Shown piece by piece: positions 1 through 8,977 of a DNA stretch of 64,000 nt. The stretch covers positions 186,001 through 250,000 of the forward strand of contig NZ_LVWI01000002.1 in NCBI RefSeq assembly GCF_001909055.1, given 5' to 3'. The notes below the pieces were generated by a model, which worked only from the letters and a program-made list of their open reading frames with translations, did no database searches and was not told where the DNA came from. The translations under genes were made by a program, and so were the position numbers. The stretch comes from Paenibacillus helianthi. Its GTDB lineage: Bacteria > Bacillota > Bacilli > Paenibacillales > Paenibacillaceae. How positions within the stretch are numbered: position 1 is the first letter of the stretch; every line of letters begins with the position of its first letter.

Positions 1-818
1 TGGACTTCACCGGAAATTCTATAGGTTCCAGCCTTGTCCCAATGGATTTCTTCCGTATTCCAATCCACTCTTTTCAGCGCTTGGGTGCCGTCACTGTAGA
101 GAGCCGTTGCCCGGATCTCATCCAAATCCTCTTCCGATGCGGCTGTCACGCGGTCTGGAACTTTAATGGCAATGTTGGTTGGAACCGTAAGCTTGCAGTA
201 GAGCCTGCGGGCTATTTCTTTCGATACCGGGATGTAATTACGCGGCAGGACCCCCTCAATATCGGCAAGCACTGCCTCCAGGGTAAAAGGCTGCGCCGCT
301 TCCGGTGCTGAGATTTCCTTCAGACTCATGATATCGGCTATAAAATTCTGATAACCGTTCCCCCGATCATCGATCCAGCGGATCAGGTAGCCTTTCCGAC
401 CGGCATCGTACTCGCAGGAGACATCGCTTACATAAGTATCCGCCTTAAGCTCCAGCAGTCCAACTTCGTTGTATTGCAGCAAGTCACCGGAGGAGAACAC
501 CAGCACTTTCCCCTTACTCTCTGCATCGGCTTCGCCTTCTGCCTCCGTACGGACTGCGATGACCCCGAAATTCCCCTCGGAGGTGTGGAACAGATACGGA
601 TTCTTCAAGCTCTTGGCCCGGAGTGTACCATCCTCATTCTCTGTCGCCTTAGCGAATAAGACCCCTGAATTATGGTTTAATTCCTGAAAAAGAAGCCCGT
701 CGTTGCAATAAGCCAAATGCATGCTGTGCGCCAGCTTCGGAGCATATACCATATCCTCCTGAGGTATCCGGGTATAGCAAAGGATATAATTCCGATCTTC
801 GTGTTGTTGTGGTATCAT
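1..818 (-). CDS. GH43-type glycosidase, N-terminal part (truncated by window edge)
   Basis: Only the first 272 codons are inside the window; the gene continues beyond base 1. The start is the ATG at 816-818, preceded by a GGAGGGGGG ribosome binding site (about 828-836). The visible part has an N-terminal propeller-like module with the phrase LKNPYLF, followed at the window edge by an Ig-like segment (WDKAGTYRISGEV). The protein at 29158-30993 has the same architecture (LKNPYLF, then TAAGTYTVQGKV) and then a GH43 catalytic domain, so this gene most likely encodes a paralogous arabinofuranosidase/xylosidase. No signal peptide is visible, which suggests a cytoplasmic enzyme. It is divergent from the AraC gene at 1002. 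Catalytic residues are off the window, so activity is inferred only. Confidence 0.75.
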   Translation of the reverse strand, partial: MIPQQHEDRNYILCYTRIPQEDMVYAPKLAHSMHLAYCNDGLLFQELNHNSGVLFAKATENEDGTLRAKSLKNPYLFHTSEGNFGVIAVRTEAEGEADAESKGKVLVFSSGDLLQYNEVGLLELKADTYVSDVSCEYDAGRKGYLIRWIDDRGNGYQNFIADIMSLKEISAPEAAQPFTLEAVLADIEGVLPRNYIPVSKEIARRLYCKLTVPTNIAIKVPDRVTAASEEDLDEIRATALYSDGTQALKRVDWNTEEIHWDKAGTYRISGEV

Positions 819-1001
819 TAACAAATGCCCCCCTCCATTATTGATAAATCCTAATGACCATTAACTACCATTTGAGCATTGAAATTCAGAATGTTTCCCC
901 AAACGCCCTTAATACACAATATAAATTATAGAAAAATACTGAATCCCAAACAATGATATATCCTGCTCATTAATTGATGTATCCGAAGAAAGGAGAAGCC
1001 A

Positions 1002-1793
1002 ATGCCCAAGATTCATTATGTCGAATTTGACGCTACTCATCCTGACGATTTTGTCTTCAGTATTCCCGATGGCCATGATGCCTGGCTTCTGGTGCTCACA
1101 CAAACTCCGGCGTTGTTTGAAGTGAACGGGGAATTGAAAGAGTATCCGGCCCACTCTGTTATTCTTTATCCTCCTAAGCACACTATCTATTATCGTGCTT
1201 GTTCCAATAAGTACGTTAACGACTGGGTCCGTTTCGATGCGGACGAATCCTACATCACTGAAACCACTTTGCCTGTTGGTGTCCCATTCTCGCTGCCGGA
1301 CCCCAGCTATTGCCATCAGCTGTTTCAACTGCTGACCTTTGAGCATACTTTTCAGAATGATTACAGGGAACTGTCCATCGACTACCTGTTTCGAATTATC
1401 TTCAATAAGCTGTGTGAAGCGTCCCAAGACAAGCTGAACCCGCAATATTATAATCTTCTAAGCTTGCGTAAGACGCTTTACAATAACCCCGGCCATCCTT
1501 GGACCGTTTCCTTAATGGCAGAGTATCTGCATATCAGTGCAGGCTATCTGCAGACGATATATAAATCCACCTTCGGGATCTCCTGCATGGAGGATGTCAT
1601 TCATTGCCGGATTCGGCTGGCCAAAGAAAAGCTTGGCTTTGGTCCACATAAAATTGCCGAGGTCGCAACGCTTTGCGGGTATGCCAATGTGGAGCATTTC
1701 TGCAGACAGTTTCGGCAGCTTACGGGTTACTCCCCCAAGGCTTACCGGGAGACTCTCGTCTCCAAGGAACCAAAGGAACCGGCTGACAAATGA
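1002..1793 (+). CDS. AraC-family transcriptional regulator
   Basis: 263 residues: an N-terminal cupin-like sensing half (about 1-150) and a C-terminal pair of helix-turn-helix motifs (about 165-255; SLMAEYLHISAGYLQTIY, then IAEVATLCGYANVEHFCRQF and the GYSPKAYR ending typical of AraC proteins). A GAAAGGAG site sits 7 bases before the ATG. It diverges from the GH43 gene ending at 818 and converges on the GH31 gene at 1834. Regulators of this class usually activate the adjacent divergent sugar genes when an oligosaccharide binds the cupin; the ligand here cannot be read from sequence. Confidence 0.92.
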   Translation: MPKIHYVEFDATHPDDFVFSIPDGHDAWLLVLTQTPALFEVNGELKEYPAHSVILYPPKHTIYYRACSNKYVNDWVRFDADESYITETTLPVGVPFSLPDPSYCHQLFQLLTFEHTFQNDYRELSIDYLFRIIFNKLCEASQDKLNPQYYNLLSLRKTLYNNPGHPWTVSLMAEYLHISAGYLQTIYKSTFGISCMEDVIHCRIRLAKEKLGFGPHKIAEVATLCGYANVEHFCRQFRQLTGYSPKAYRETLVSKEPKEPADK

Positions 1794-1833
1794 TTTGAGA
1801 GCGGCTCCCAGGTTCAGCTTGGGCAGCCCCTCT

Positions 1834-3816
1834 CTATTTTCCGGGTTCACCAAGGACAGGCAGCGCCGAATCATCACGTAAGAACAGGGGAATCTGATGT
1901 AGCGGCGCATCCGACAGGATGACCTGACCGCCTGCAAATTTTTCACGGGTATAGGCATGGGTCCAATGGGATCCTGCCGGCAAATATACCTTGCGCTCCC
2001 TTACACCTTCGAACAGCACTGGGGCGACTAGGAGATCGGGACCGAACATATACTGGTCTTCCACTTCCCAGGCTTCCGGGTCCTGAGGGAAATCATAGAA
2101 CAAAGGACGCATCGGTGGTGTCCCCTTCTCATGAGCAGCCTTCATCAAACCAGAGATATAGGGCTTCAGCCGTTCTCTGACCTGCAAGAATTCCTTGAAT
2201 ATGTCGTATGCCTCTTCCCCGTAGCTCCATACCTCATTATCCGAGCCGCTGCCGCATACGCCGCCCCCCTTCGTCCCGGTAGGCGGAACAAAAGGCTGGC
2301 GGTCGCCATGAAGCCGAAAAACCGGAGAGAACGCACCGTATTGGAACCAGCGCACCATCAGCTCACGGAACGAAGCGTCTTCCAGATTGCCGCCGTGAAA
2401 GCCGCCGATATCCGTTGTCCACCAAGGAATGCCCGCCATAGCCATACTTAGGCCAGCTCTCACCTGAATGCCCAGAACTCTGAAGCTGGAGTGTATATCT
2501 CCGGACCATACGAGAGCACCATATCGCTGGCTTCCCGCCCAAGCGGAGCGCACCAGATTGATGATGCCCGATTGTCCCTCGGCGGACATTCCGTCGTAAA
2601 AGGTCTGGCTGAACTTCACCGGATAAATATTTCCAATTTGCTTGCTGGAGCCGATATGGTAACGGTAAATATCGTGGTCGTAGACAGTCAGTTCAGGCTC
2701 TGCCTCATCGAGCCAGAATACCCGTATGCCTTTGTCATAATAGTTCTGCTTAATCAGTCCCCATAGAAACTGGCGGGCTTCAGGGTTGGTTGCATCAAAT
2801 ATGGAGTTTTGTCCAAGAAACTGGAATTGGGTGCGGACACCGCGGTCGGAGCGGAGCAGATATCCCTTTTCCAGCATCTCCTGATAGTTTTCGCTCTCTG
2901 TTTGTACAGTCGGCCATACGGAGACCATTAACTCTATCCCCAGCTCCTGCAGTTCTTGCACCATCCCCTCAGGATCAGGCCAGTAATCGGGGTCAAATCT
3001 CCAGTCCCCTTGATTCGTCCAGTGAAAAAAGTCTACCACGATAACATCGATAGGCAGATTCCGGCGTTTATACTCCCTGGCCACCTCCAGCAATTCTTCC
3101 TGGGTACGGTACCTAAGCTTGCATTGCCAGAAACCCATGCCGTAGTCCGGCATCATCGGTACCGTTCCGGTAGCCTTGGCATAGGCTTCCTCGATTTCGG
3201 CAGGAGTATCACCGGCTGTGATCCAATAATCCAGTTGTTTAGCCGAGGGGGCCGTCCATTCCGTAACATTCAGACTGAAATGCGCCTGCCCGATTGCCGG
3301 ATTGTGCCACAAAAAGCCATAACCGGCACTGGAGAGTACAAACGGAACACTGATCTGGCTGTTGCGGTGGGTCAGCTCCAAGGAGCAGCCCTTTAAATTC
3401 AAGAATTGATGCTGGTATTGCCCCATGCCATACAGCTTCTCCGAAGGATCCGCTTCCAGCCGGAGCTTCACGGAATAATCACTGCCGCCGGGAATGGCCC
3501 GGAGTTCTCTTCCTCCATATTTTAATTGATAGGTATCTTCCGTTTCGTTAAGCAATAGTTTGCCATGCTGGTTATAATAGAAAATCTGCCCCTTGTCAGT
3601 GATCTCCGCCTTGATATTTCCGTTAACAATCGTCGCTTTCCCCTTATCGATGGTTACCTCACATTTAATCGCCGGTGCAGGCAAGAGCGCCCAATCATCA
3701 TCGGTGATCTCCGAATAGGAAGCCCGGACACGCAGCGCATGTTCACCCCAAGGTTCGATCCAGACTCTTTCATGGTCATATTCTCTAATCAGTCTTCCAT
3801 TCTCTTCACGAAACAT
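1834..3816 (-). CDS. GH31 family alpha-xylosidase (YicI-like), cytoplasmic
   Basis: 660 residues with no signal peptide. The GH31 nucleophile lies in FWLDEAEPE (Asp370) and the acid/base in WSGD (Asp440). N-terminal beta-sandwich about 1-220, TIM barrel about 225-560, C-terminal sheet domain to the end. The DEAEPE version of the nucleophile motif is that of bacterial alpha-xylosidases such as YicI, which release alpha-xylose from isoprimeverose and xyloglucan oligosaccharides. It is somewhat shorter than YicI (about 770 residues). Starts are divergent from the AraC gene at 3946, its likely regulator. Alpha-glucosidase activity is an alternative, since GH31 covers both. Confidence 0.88.
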   Translation of the reverse strand: MFREENGRLIREYDHERVWIEPWGEHALRVRASYSEITDDDWALLPAPAIKCEVTIDKGKATIVNGNIKAEITDKGQIFYYNQHGKLLLNETEDTYQLKYGGRELRAIPGGSDYSVKLRLEADPSEKLYGMGQYQHQFLNLKGCSLELTHRNSQISVPFVLSSAGYGFLWHNPAIGQAHFSLNVTEWTAPSAKQLDYWITAGDTPAEIEEAYAKATGTVPMMPDYGMGFWQCKLRYRTQEELLEVAREYKRRNLPIDVIVVDFFHWTNQGDWRFDPDYWPDPEGMVQELQELGIELMVSVWPTVQTESENYQEMLEKGYLLRSDRGVRTQFQFLGQNSIFDATNPEARQFLWGLIKQNYYDKGIRVFWLDEAEPELTVYDHDIYRYHIGSSKQIGNIYPVKFSQTFYDGMSAEGQSGIINLVRSAWAGSQRYGALVWSGDIHSSFRVLGIQVRAGLSMAMAGIPWWTTDIGGFHGGNLEDASFRELMVRWFQYGAFSPVFRLHGDRQPFVPPTGTKGGGVCGSGSDNEVWSYGEEAYDIFKEFLQVRERLKPYISGLMKAAHEKGTPPMRPLFYDFPQDPEAWEVEDQYMFGPDLLVAPVLFEGVRERKVYLPAGSHWTHAYTREKFAGGQVILSDAPLHQIPLFLRDDSALPVLGEPGK

Positions 3817-3846
3817 AGCACGATACCTCCAACAGTTCTATAATAA

Positions 3847-3856
3847 GGTTGCAACC
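3847..3856. promoter_or_regulatory. Perfect 10-bp palindrome in the GH31/AraC divergent promoter region
   Basis: GGTTGCAACC is a perfect palindrome located 31-40 bases upstream of the GH31 start and about 90 bases upstream of the AraC start. Its position makes it a candidate operator, but short palindromes occur by chance and no second copy was noticed. Confidence 0.2.
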
Positions 3857-3945
3857 ACATTATAAAGAGTGCAGAACCGCCATACTACACATAAAAGTAC
3901 GCATCTATCATACGATATTACGTTTTATTGGAGGAGTATATAATC

Positions 3946-4824
3946 GTGGAATCTTTCGAAGACCAGCCCTATCCGTGGAAAAAAGAGCACACTGACATTC
4001 CGGAGAATCTGTTTCCGATCAACGTTTTTCATATCTACTTTCCGGACCGGAGCATTATTCCGCCCCATTGGCATAACCATCTCGAATGGATTCTGATTAC
4101 CAAAGGCAGCTTCCGGGTCCAAGTCGGCCCAAATTCCAGTGAATTAGTGAGGGGAGAGGTCGCCTTTGTCGGCCAGCCCCAGATCCATGCCGCTTATCCA
4201 ACAGAGGATGGCAGTGAGTTGTATGCAATCGTCTTTAACGAAGCCTTGCTAAATGGAATGAGGGATTATACTGAAATCCAGTACATCCGTCCGCTTCTGG
4301 CCGGTGAGATTCTGCTGCCCGCCTTCTACCTCATTCATGAACCGGTTACCAAGTCTATCAGGGAATGTATGGAACGCATTATTCTCAGCTATCAGAACAA
4401 AACCTTTGGCTATGAACTATGCATAAAAGGCGATCTTTTCTCCTCCCTGGGCCTCGCTTATCCACTGGCGGAATTCACCTCTCCAAACTCAAAGGCAGCG
4501 CACGGGGAGACAGGGATTCAGCCTGTGTTGATCCATCTTAGCAACCATTTTCATGAACCGCTGACGGTAGAGGAAGCTGCCCGGATATGCTGTGTAACAC
4601 CCAATTATTTCTGTCATTTATTCAAAAAAACCACTGGAAAAACGTTAATCGAATATGTAAATATGCTTCGGATACATGAAGCCTGCAGACTGCTTCAGCT
4701 TAACCGGCACTCTATCCAGGAAGTTGCCTATAAAGTCGGCTTTTCTAACCTGACGTACTTTGGACGGATGTTCAAAAGGATCACCGCTATGACTCCGAGC
4801 GTCTACATAACGCATTTTATCTGA
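3946..4824 (+). CDS. AraC-family transcriptional regulator
   Basis: 292 residues from a GTG start at 3946. A longer reading from the TTG at 3928 would swallow the GGAGGAG ribosome binding site at 3930-3936, which is 9 bases before the GTG, so the GTG is preferred. The N-terminal cupin has a His-rich strand (PPHWHNHLEW) and the C-terminus has two helix-turn-helix motifs (EAARICCVTPNYFCHLF and VAYKVGFSNLTYFGRMFKR). It is divergent from the GH31 alpha-xylosidase, which it probably activates, and converges on the GH43 gene ending at 4853. Confidence 0.92.
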   Translation: MESFEDQPYPWKKEHTDIPENLFPINVFHIYFPDRSIIPPHWHNHLEWILITKGSFRVQVGPNSSELVRGEVAFVGQPQIHAAYPTEDGSELYAIVFNEALLNGMRDYTEIQYIRPLLAGEILLPAFYLIHEPVTKSIRECMERIILSYQNKTFGYELCIKGDLFSSLGLAYPLAEFTSPNSKAAHGETGIQPVLIHLSNHFHEPLTVEEAARICCVTPNYFCHLFKKTTGKTLIEYVNMLRIHEACRLLQLNRHSIQEVAYKVGFSNLTYFGRMFKRITAMTPSVYITHFI

Positions 4825-4852
4825 CCATAGCGGGCTGTTTCCTTTTCAATCT

Positions 4853-6364
4853 TTAGGGCTTAATAAAATGAAAATAATCGAAATCGGTATACCCGCCGGA
4901 CTGATGGGTCGCGTAATGGAAGAGTCCAATTCTATACCCCATAAAATGATCCAGCGTGAATTTCATATGCAGCGTCCGGCCGATTGGCTTCCACACTGTC
5001 CCGTCTTCCGAATAGAAGAACTGCGCCTGGTCGAGGCTATCCTCAAAATTGAAGTCAATTCTGAGATACACCCGTTCACCGGTGAACACGATGCTCTCCA
5101 CCGCCACCTCGCTGCCGTCGCCGCCGTTAACACACATATCAATACTGAACTGTCCTGGCTCCCCGGCTGCGACCCTTACCGTACCAAACCCGTTCTGCAG
5201 CGCTACCATTCCTGCCCGGTCACCGGGCTTCATTCCCGAGATCTCCAGCACTGTCTCCGCGCTGCAGGCCGGACCTTCCGTACGTTGCGTCAGCGTATTG
5301 CGGGCAAATAGGATACTGTCTGTGAATGGACCGGTGCGGAGCCGCAGATAGCCCGGCCGCTCTGTCACAGACCACAGCCCATGGTCAGGATTATGGTTCC
5401 ACTGCCAGTTCAGGGCCAGCCGGTTGCTCTCATAATCGAACTCATCGCTGATGACCAGAGGCTTCGGTTCCGCCACAGGAAGCTTTGTCTCAATACCTTG
5501 AGGTACTGAGCCATTATTCCTGATGATCGGCCAATCGTTCTCCCAGCTCACAGGAAGCACGCAGGGAATCCGCCCGACAGCATCATGATCCTGGAACAGC
5601 ACAGCATACCAATCATGATCCGGGGTATCAACAATACCGCCTTGAGCCACACCATTATTATGGTAGCCGAGGTCATCATCCAGAATAATTTCCCGTTCAT
5701 AGGGACCCAGAAGTTCCCGTGAACGGTAGCATATTTGACGTCTGCGCATATTTCCGGTTCTCGGCCATTCAATAAAGAACAAATAGTAATAACCGTTCAA
5801 CTTGTACGCATGACAGCCTTCAATCCGCAGACCGATGTCAGTCCGGTCGCCTTCGAGCAGCAATTGATCGGTTCCCCCCGGCTTTACAGCCGTAAGATAT
5901 TCTGTCAGCTCCTTAATCCGGATATCCCCATTACCATAGATCACATAATTGCGGCTATCGTCATCCAGCAGCAGGCCCGGGTCATGGTGAAGCCCCGGTA
6001 TCACCGAACGCTCCCATATTCCATGTTCAATATCCTCCGTGCGGTAGATATAGAATTGGTCCATGTCATTGGATGAAAAACAAACATAGAATACCCCGTC
6101 TTTGTGACGGAGCGATGCCGCCCAGGAGCCTTTTCCGTAAATACCTTTCCCGTCCAGCAGCCGGTGGGCATCATTATCCTCAAAGGTATCAAATACATAA
6201 TTTACAATTTCCCAATTCACTAGGTTAACTGATTTCATAATCGGACAGCCCGGCATGGAATGCATACTCGTGCTGACCATATAGAATATAGAACCAACTC
6301 GGATGACGTCAACATCGGGAACATCTGCCCACATGATAGGATTGGTTATAATAGCGGTATTCAC
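4853..6364 (-). CDS. GH43 beta-xylosidase / alpha-L-arabinofuranosidase with C-terminal beta-sandwich
   Basis: 503 residues starting at a GTG (6364) with a GGGAGG site 8 bases upstream. The five-bladed propeller (about 1-300) carries the three GH43 acids: base Asp in ADVPDVDVIR, modulator Asp in HHDPGLLLDDD, acid Glu in RIEGCHAYK. The C-terminal third (about 315-503, starting ISDEFDYESNRLALNWQW) is the concanavalin-like domain found in XynB-type beta-xylosidases, which shapes the active site. No signal peptide. Last gene of the xylan block, 27 bases after the XynD-like gene, so probably cotranscribed. It would split xylobiose and short xylo-oligosaccharides to xylose; arabinosidase activity is also common in this group. 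Confidence 0.88.
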   Translation of the reverse strand: MNTAIITNPIMWADVPDVDVIRVGSIFYMVSTSMHSMPGCPIMKSVNLVNWEIVNYVFDTFEDNDAHRLLDGKGIYGKGSWAASLRHKDGVFYVCFSSNDMDQFYIYRTEDIEHGIWERSVIPGLHHDPGLLLDDDSRNYVIYGNGDIRIKELTEYLTAVKPGGTDQLLLEGDRTDIGLRIEGCHAYKLNGYYYLFFIEWPRTGNMRRRQICYRSRELLGPYEREIILDDDLGYHNNGVAQGGIVDTPDHDWYAVLFQDHDAVGRIPCVLPVSWENDWPIIRNNGSVPQGIETKLPVAEPKPLVISDEFDYESNRLALNWQWNHNPDHGLWSVTERPGYLRLRTGPFTDSILFARNTLTQRTEGPACSAETVLEISGMKPGDRAGMVALQNGFGTVRVAAGEPGQFSIDMCVNGGDGSEVAVESIVFTGERVYLRIDFNFEDSLDQAQFFYSEDGTVWKPIGRTLHMKFTLDHFMGYRIGLFHYATHQSGGYTDFDYFHFIKP

Positions 6365-6391
6365 TGTACAGCCCTCCCTGTATGAACTCCT

Positions 6392-7819
6392 CTACTCCAC
6401 GAACTGCCATGATACAAGCTTAAATAATGGAACCCCAGTTTTTCCGGTGAACACCAGATACAGATCGTGGATTCCTTCCGCTCTGTTAACCTCCGTCTTT
6501 AACTCTATCTGATTCTCCGTTCCATCCGTAGCGGGAACAGGCAGTTCCCCAACGAATAGACCTGCCGGGTCATCCAGATGCAGCTCAATCATACCGCCGC
6601 CCTCTAGGCTTATGACAGAAGCACTGAATGCTCCGGCACCTTTACTTCCGAAATCGACCCCGGATAACCCGATCCAGTCGCCATTGCCAATATCCGTTAC
6701 AATCCGGTCTCCCACTGCCGCCTCGAATTCCGTCATTACGCCCGCACTCCATCCTATCGTCACCGCCTGAACACGTTGATACGGACTCAAAGACTTGATT
6801 TGCTGTACACCTGTATAGTCTGCTTCCACATGCTGAATGGAACCATCCCCATTATGGAAAAGGCGGCCCAGATGCGTTGAACGGTAGCCGTTCGCAATGC
6901 CCTGTGCTTTGGACAAGGTTTGCGCGTGATAGGCGATGTACCATTCATCATGAAATTGGAATATCGCATGATGGTTATTACCTGACACTCCGAAAAAATG
7001 CCCCGGGTTCTTTAATATCGTCTCACGGTATGTCCAGGGACCCATTGGGTTGTCACTCGTCATATAGGCAATCTCACCCGCAGGAGGACTGCCTTCCGGA
7101 CGTTCCCCGTCATAGAAATTCGAGCAGTAGGTATAGTAGTAGACTCCGTTCCGCTTATGTATCCCGGCATCCTCGAACATGAACGGGGCGGGAATAACCT
7201 CAGCAGTACCTACTACGCTGGTCATATCCTCCCCCAGCATCATGACCCGTGCTGTGCCAGGCTCGGCGAACTGTCCTTCCGGCACTCCGCCTCCGAAATA
7301 GATGTAGCCCTTGCCGTCATCATCCACCAGGACCGCCGGATCAAACAGCCAGGTTACATCCTCAACTCCTGGAGTGGACCGCAAAATAAGTGCCTCTCCA
7401 ATAGGGTCAACCCACGGTCCCACCGGACTGTCACTTGTCAGAACGCCGATACCGCTGGCATTGTTGGCGAAGTACAGGAAGAATTTATCCTTGCCTCCGA
7501 TCACCTTGTGGACCGCCGCAGGCGCCCAGGACTGGGTAGCCCACTTGGCCGCTCCGTCCGGCCCTGCTACTGCAATTTCGCCATGATCAGTCCAGTTGAC
7601 TAGATCACTGGAGGAGATTACCGCAATCTTACGGATACTGCTATAAGTATTTTCTTTGATCGTACCGTTCCCGTCATACTCCAGTGCATCGTGGGTCATG
7701 TACAAATAGACCCGGTCTCCAAATACCAGGGCATACGGATCGGCCCCATATCGGTTCGCAACCACCGGATTCCCGTTAGGCGGAACCTTTCCTATGGCTT
7801 GATTCAATTGAAATACCAT
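6392..7819 (-). CDS. xynD: GH43 arabinoxylan arabinofuranohydrolase, XynD-like, without signal peptide
   Basis: 475 residues that follow Bacillus subtilis XynD closely: the ADPYA start of the propeller, NWTDHG, WLFDPAVLVDDDG (modulator Asp), MFEDAGIHK (acid Glu) and NNHHAIF. A C-terminal carbohydrate-binding CBM6-type module (about 345-475) ends in LFKLVSWQF. B. subtilis XynD is secreted, whereas this protein starts directly before the catalytic domain and has no leader, so it should act on imported arabinoxylo-oligosaccharides. GGAGG site upstream of ATG 7819. It lies between the GH10 and GH43 beta-xylosidase genes with short gaps. Family activity is removal of arabinofuranose from singly substituted xylose residues. 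Confidence 0.88.
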   Translation of the reverse strand: MVFQLNQAIGKVPPNGNPVVANRYGADPYALVFGDRVYLYMTHDALEYDGNGTIKENTYSSIRKIAVISSSDLVNWTDHGEIAVAGPDGAAKWATQSWAPAAVHKVIGGKDKFFLYFANNASGIGVLTSDSPVGPWVDPIGEALILRSTPGVEDVTWLFDPAVLVDDDGKGYIYFGGGVPEGQFAEPGTARVMMLGEDMTSVVGTAEVIPAPFMFEDAGIHKRNGVYYYTYCSNFYDGERPEGSPPAGEIAYMTSDNPMGPWTYRETILKNPGHFFGVSGNNHHAIFQFHDEWYIAYHAQTLSKAQGIANGYRSTHLGRLFHNGDGSIQHVEADYTGVQQIKSLSPYQRVQAVTIGWSAGVMTEFEAAVGDRIVTDIGNGDWIGLSGVDFGSKGAGAFSASVISLEGGGMIELHLDDPAGLFVGELPVPATDGTENQIELKTEVNRAEGIHDLYLVFTGKTGVPLFKLVSWQFVE

Positions 7820-7865
7820 TCTAAGTCCTCCATTTTTTGAATTTCCCGAACTTCATCAAGTATTA

Positions 7866-8882
7866 TCATATCGAGGCAGCCAGATCGGCAAGCCGCCCGA
7901 ACGAGGCTTTGGGCTGCTGTTGTACGTCAAACAGAAATGGCCAGTTTTTACGCCCGCGAACCGGGAAACCATCCAGCCAGGTATAGTCATCAGCTACACC
8001 CCAGAACGTAACGGAATCAATGACCTTTCTGTATTCCAGCAGAACGGCAAAAATCTCCGCATAACGTTCTTCCTGAAGCTTCAGCATCTCAACTGTTGGC
8101 GCTTTCAAATCAGCCCGTTGATCTTCGAACCGGAACATGGAGAGATCAAGCTCGGTAATGTGGATTCTAAGGCCAAGAGAAGCATATAACTCAAGCGCAC
8201 TGCGGATTTCGTCAATGGTTGGGCCATAGATGTTCCAGTGTGCCTGCATGCCTATCCCGTGAATAGGTGTATTCTGGTCGAGCAAACTGCGGACCAGCTT
8301 GAAGATCTTGTCGCGTTTGACAGGATCGGTCTCATTATAGTCGTTGTAGAACAACAAGGCGCCCGGGTCTGCCTGATGGGCCATTTCAAAAGCCTCACGG
8401 AGATAGTCCTCTCCAAGGATTTCGAGCCATTTCGTATCCCTCAAGTATTGGTCCGATTTATCCTCAATGGCTTCATTTACTACATCCCAGGCATAAGCCT
8501 GCCCGCGGTACCGGCCCACAACAGCGTTGATATGGGTTTGCAGACGGCCGAGCAGCTGCTCTCTGGTGCACGGCTCCCCCTCTGAATTGCGGAACATCCA
8601 ATCTCCTGTCTGGTTATGCCAGAGAAGTGTATGGCCCCGGACTGCGATTTGATGGGCCTTAGCGAACTCAAAAATCCGGTCGGCTGCATCAAAGGTAAAG
8701 ATCCCTTCTTGCGGCTGGACTTCCTGAGGCTTCATCACATTTTCAGCTGTAATGCTGTTGAAATGCTTAGCAATGAAAGGCGCTTGAGCAGATAAAACGT
8801 CCATGCTGACCGCAGCGCCCATTTTGAAGGCGTCCCGGAACACTTCATGCAATGCGGGTAACCCGCTATTTGCCTGTGTCAT
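7866..8882 (-). CDS. GH10 intracellular endo-beta-1,4-xylanase (XynA2-type)
   Basis: 338 residues forming a single GH10 barrel. The acid/base Glu137 is in WDVVNEAI and the nucleophile Glu244 in HITELDLS; substrate-binding motifs TAENVMKP and GHTLLWHNQ are intact. No signal peptide, linker or binding module, as in the intracellular GH10 enzymes of Geobacillus and of the Paenibacillus aldouronate cluster, which cut imported short oligosaccharides. Start ATG at 8882 with GGAGG 9 bases upstream. A 95-bp gap with a cre-like site separates it from the response regulator upstream, so it may have its own promoter in addition to read-through. Confidence 0.95.
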   Translation of the reverse strand: MTQANSGLPALHEVFRDAFKMGAAVSMDVLSAQAPFIAKHFNSITAENVMKPQEVQPQEGIFTFDAADRIFEFAKAHQIAVRGHTLLWHNQTGDWMFRNSEGEPCTREQLLGRLQTHINAVVGRYRGQAYAWDVVNEAIEDKSDQYLRDTKWLEILGEDYLREAFEMAHQADPGALLFYNDYNETDPVKRDKIFKLVRSLLDQNTPIHGIGMQAHWNIYGPTIDEIRSALELYASLGLRIHITELDLSMFRFEDQRADLKAPTVEMLKLQEERYAEIFAVLLEYRKVIDSVTFWGVADDYTWLDGFPVRGRKNWPFLFDVQQQPKASFGRLADLAASI

Positions 8883-8940
8883 CTTGTATAACCTCCTAAT
8901 TAGAATGTAGAACAGACAGTTAAGTCTATAATATCGCTTT

Positions 8941-8954
8941 TGTATGCGTTTACC
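8941..8954. promoter_or_regulatory. cre-like site upstream of the GH10 gene
   Basis: TGTATGCGTTTACC matches 12 of 14 positions of the Bacillus consensus TGWAARCGYTWNCW, about 60 bases upstream of the GH10 start. It is a weaker match than the site at 17826. If real, CcpA would repress the xylanase genes locally. Confidence 0.35.
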
Positions 8955-8977
8955 ATTACCAAATTAAAGAAGCATAC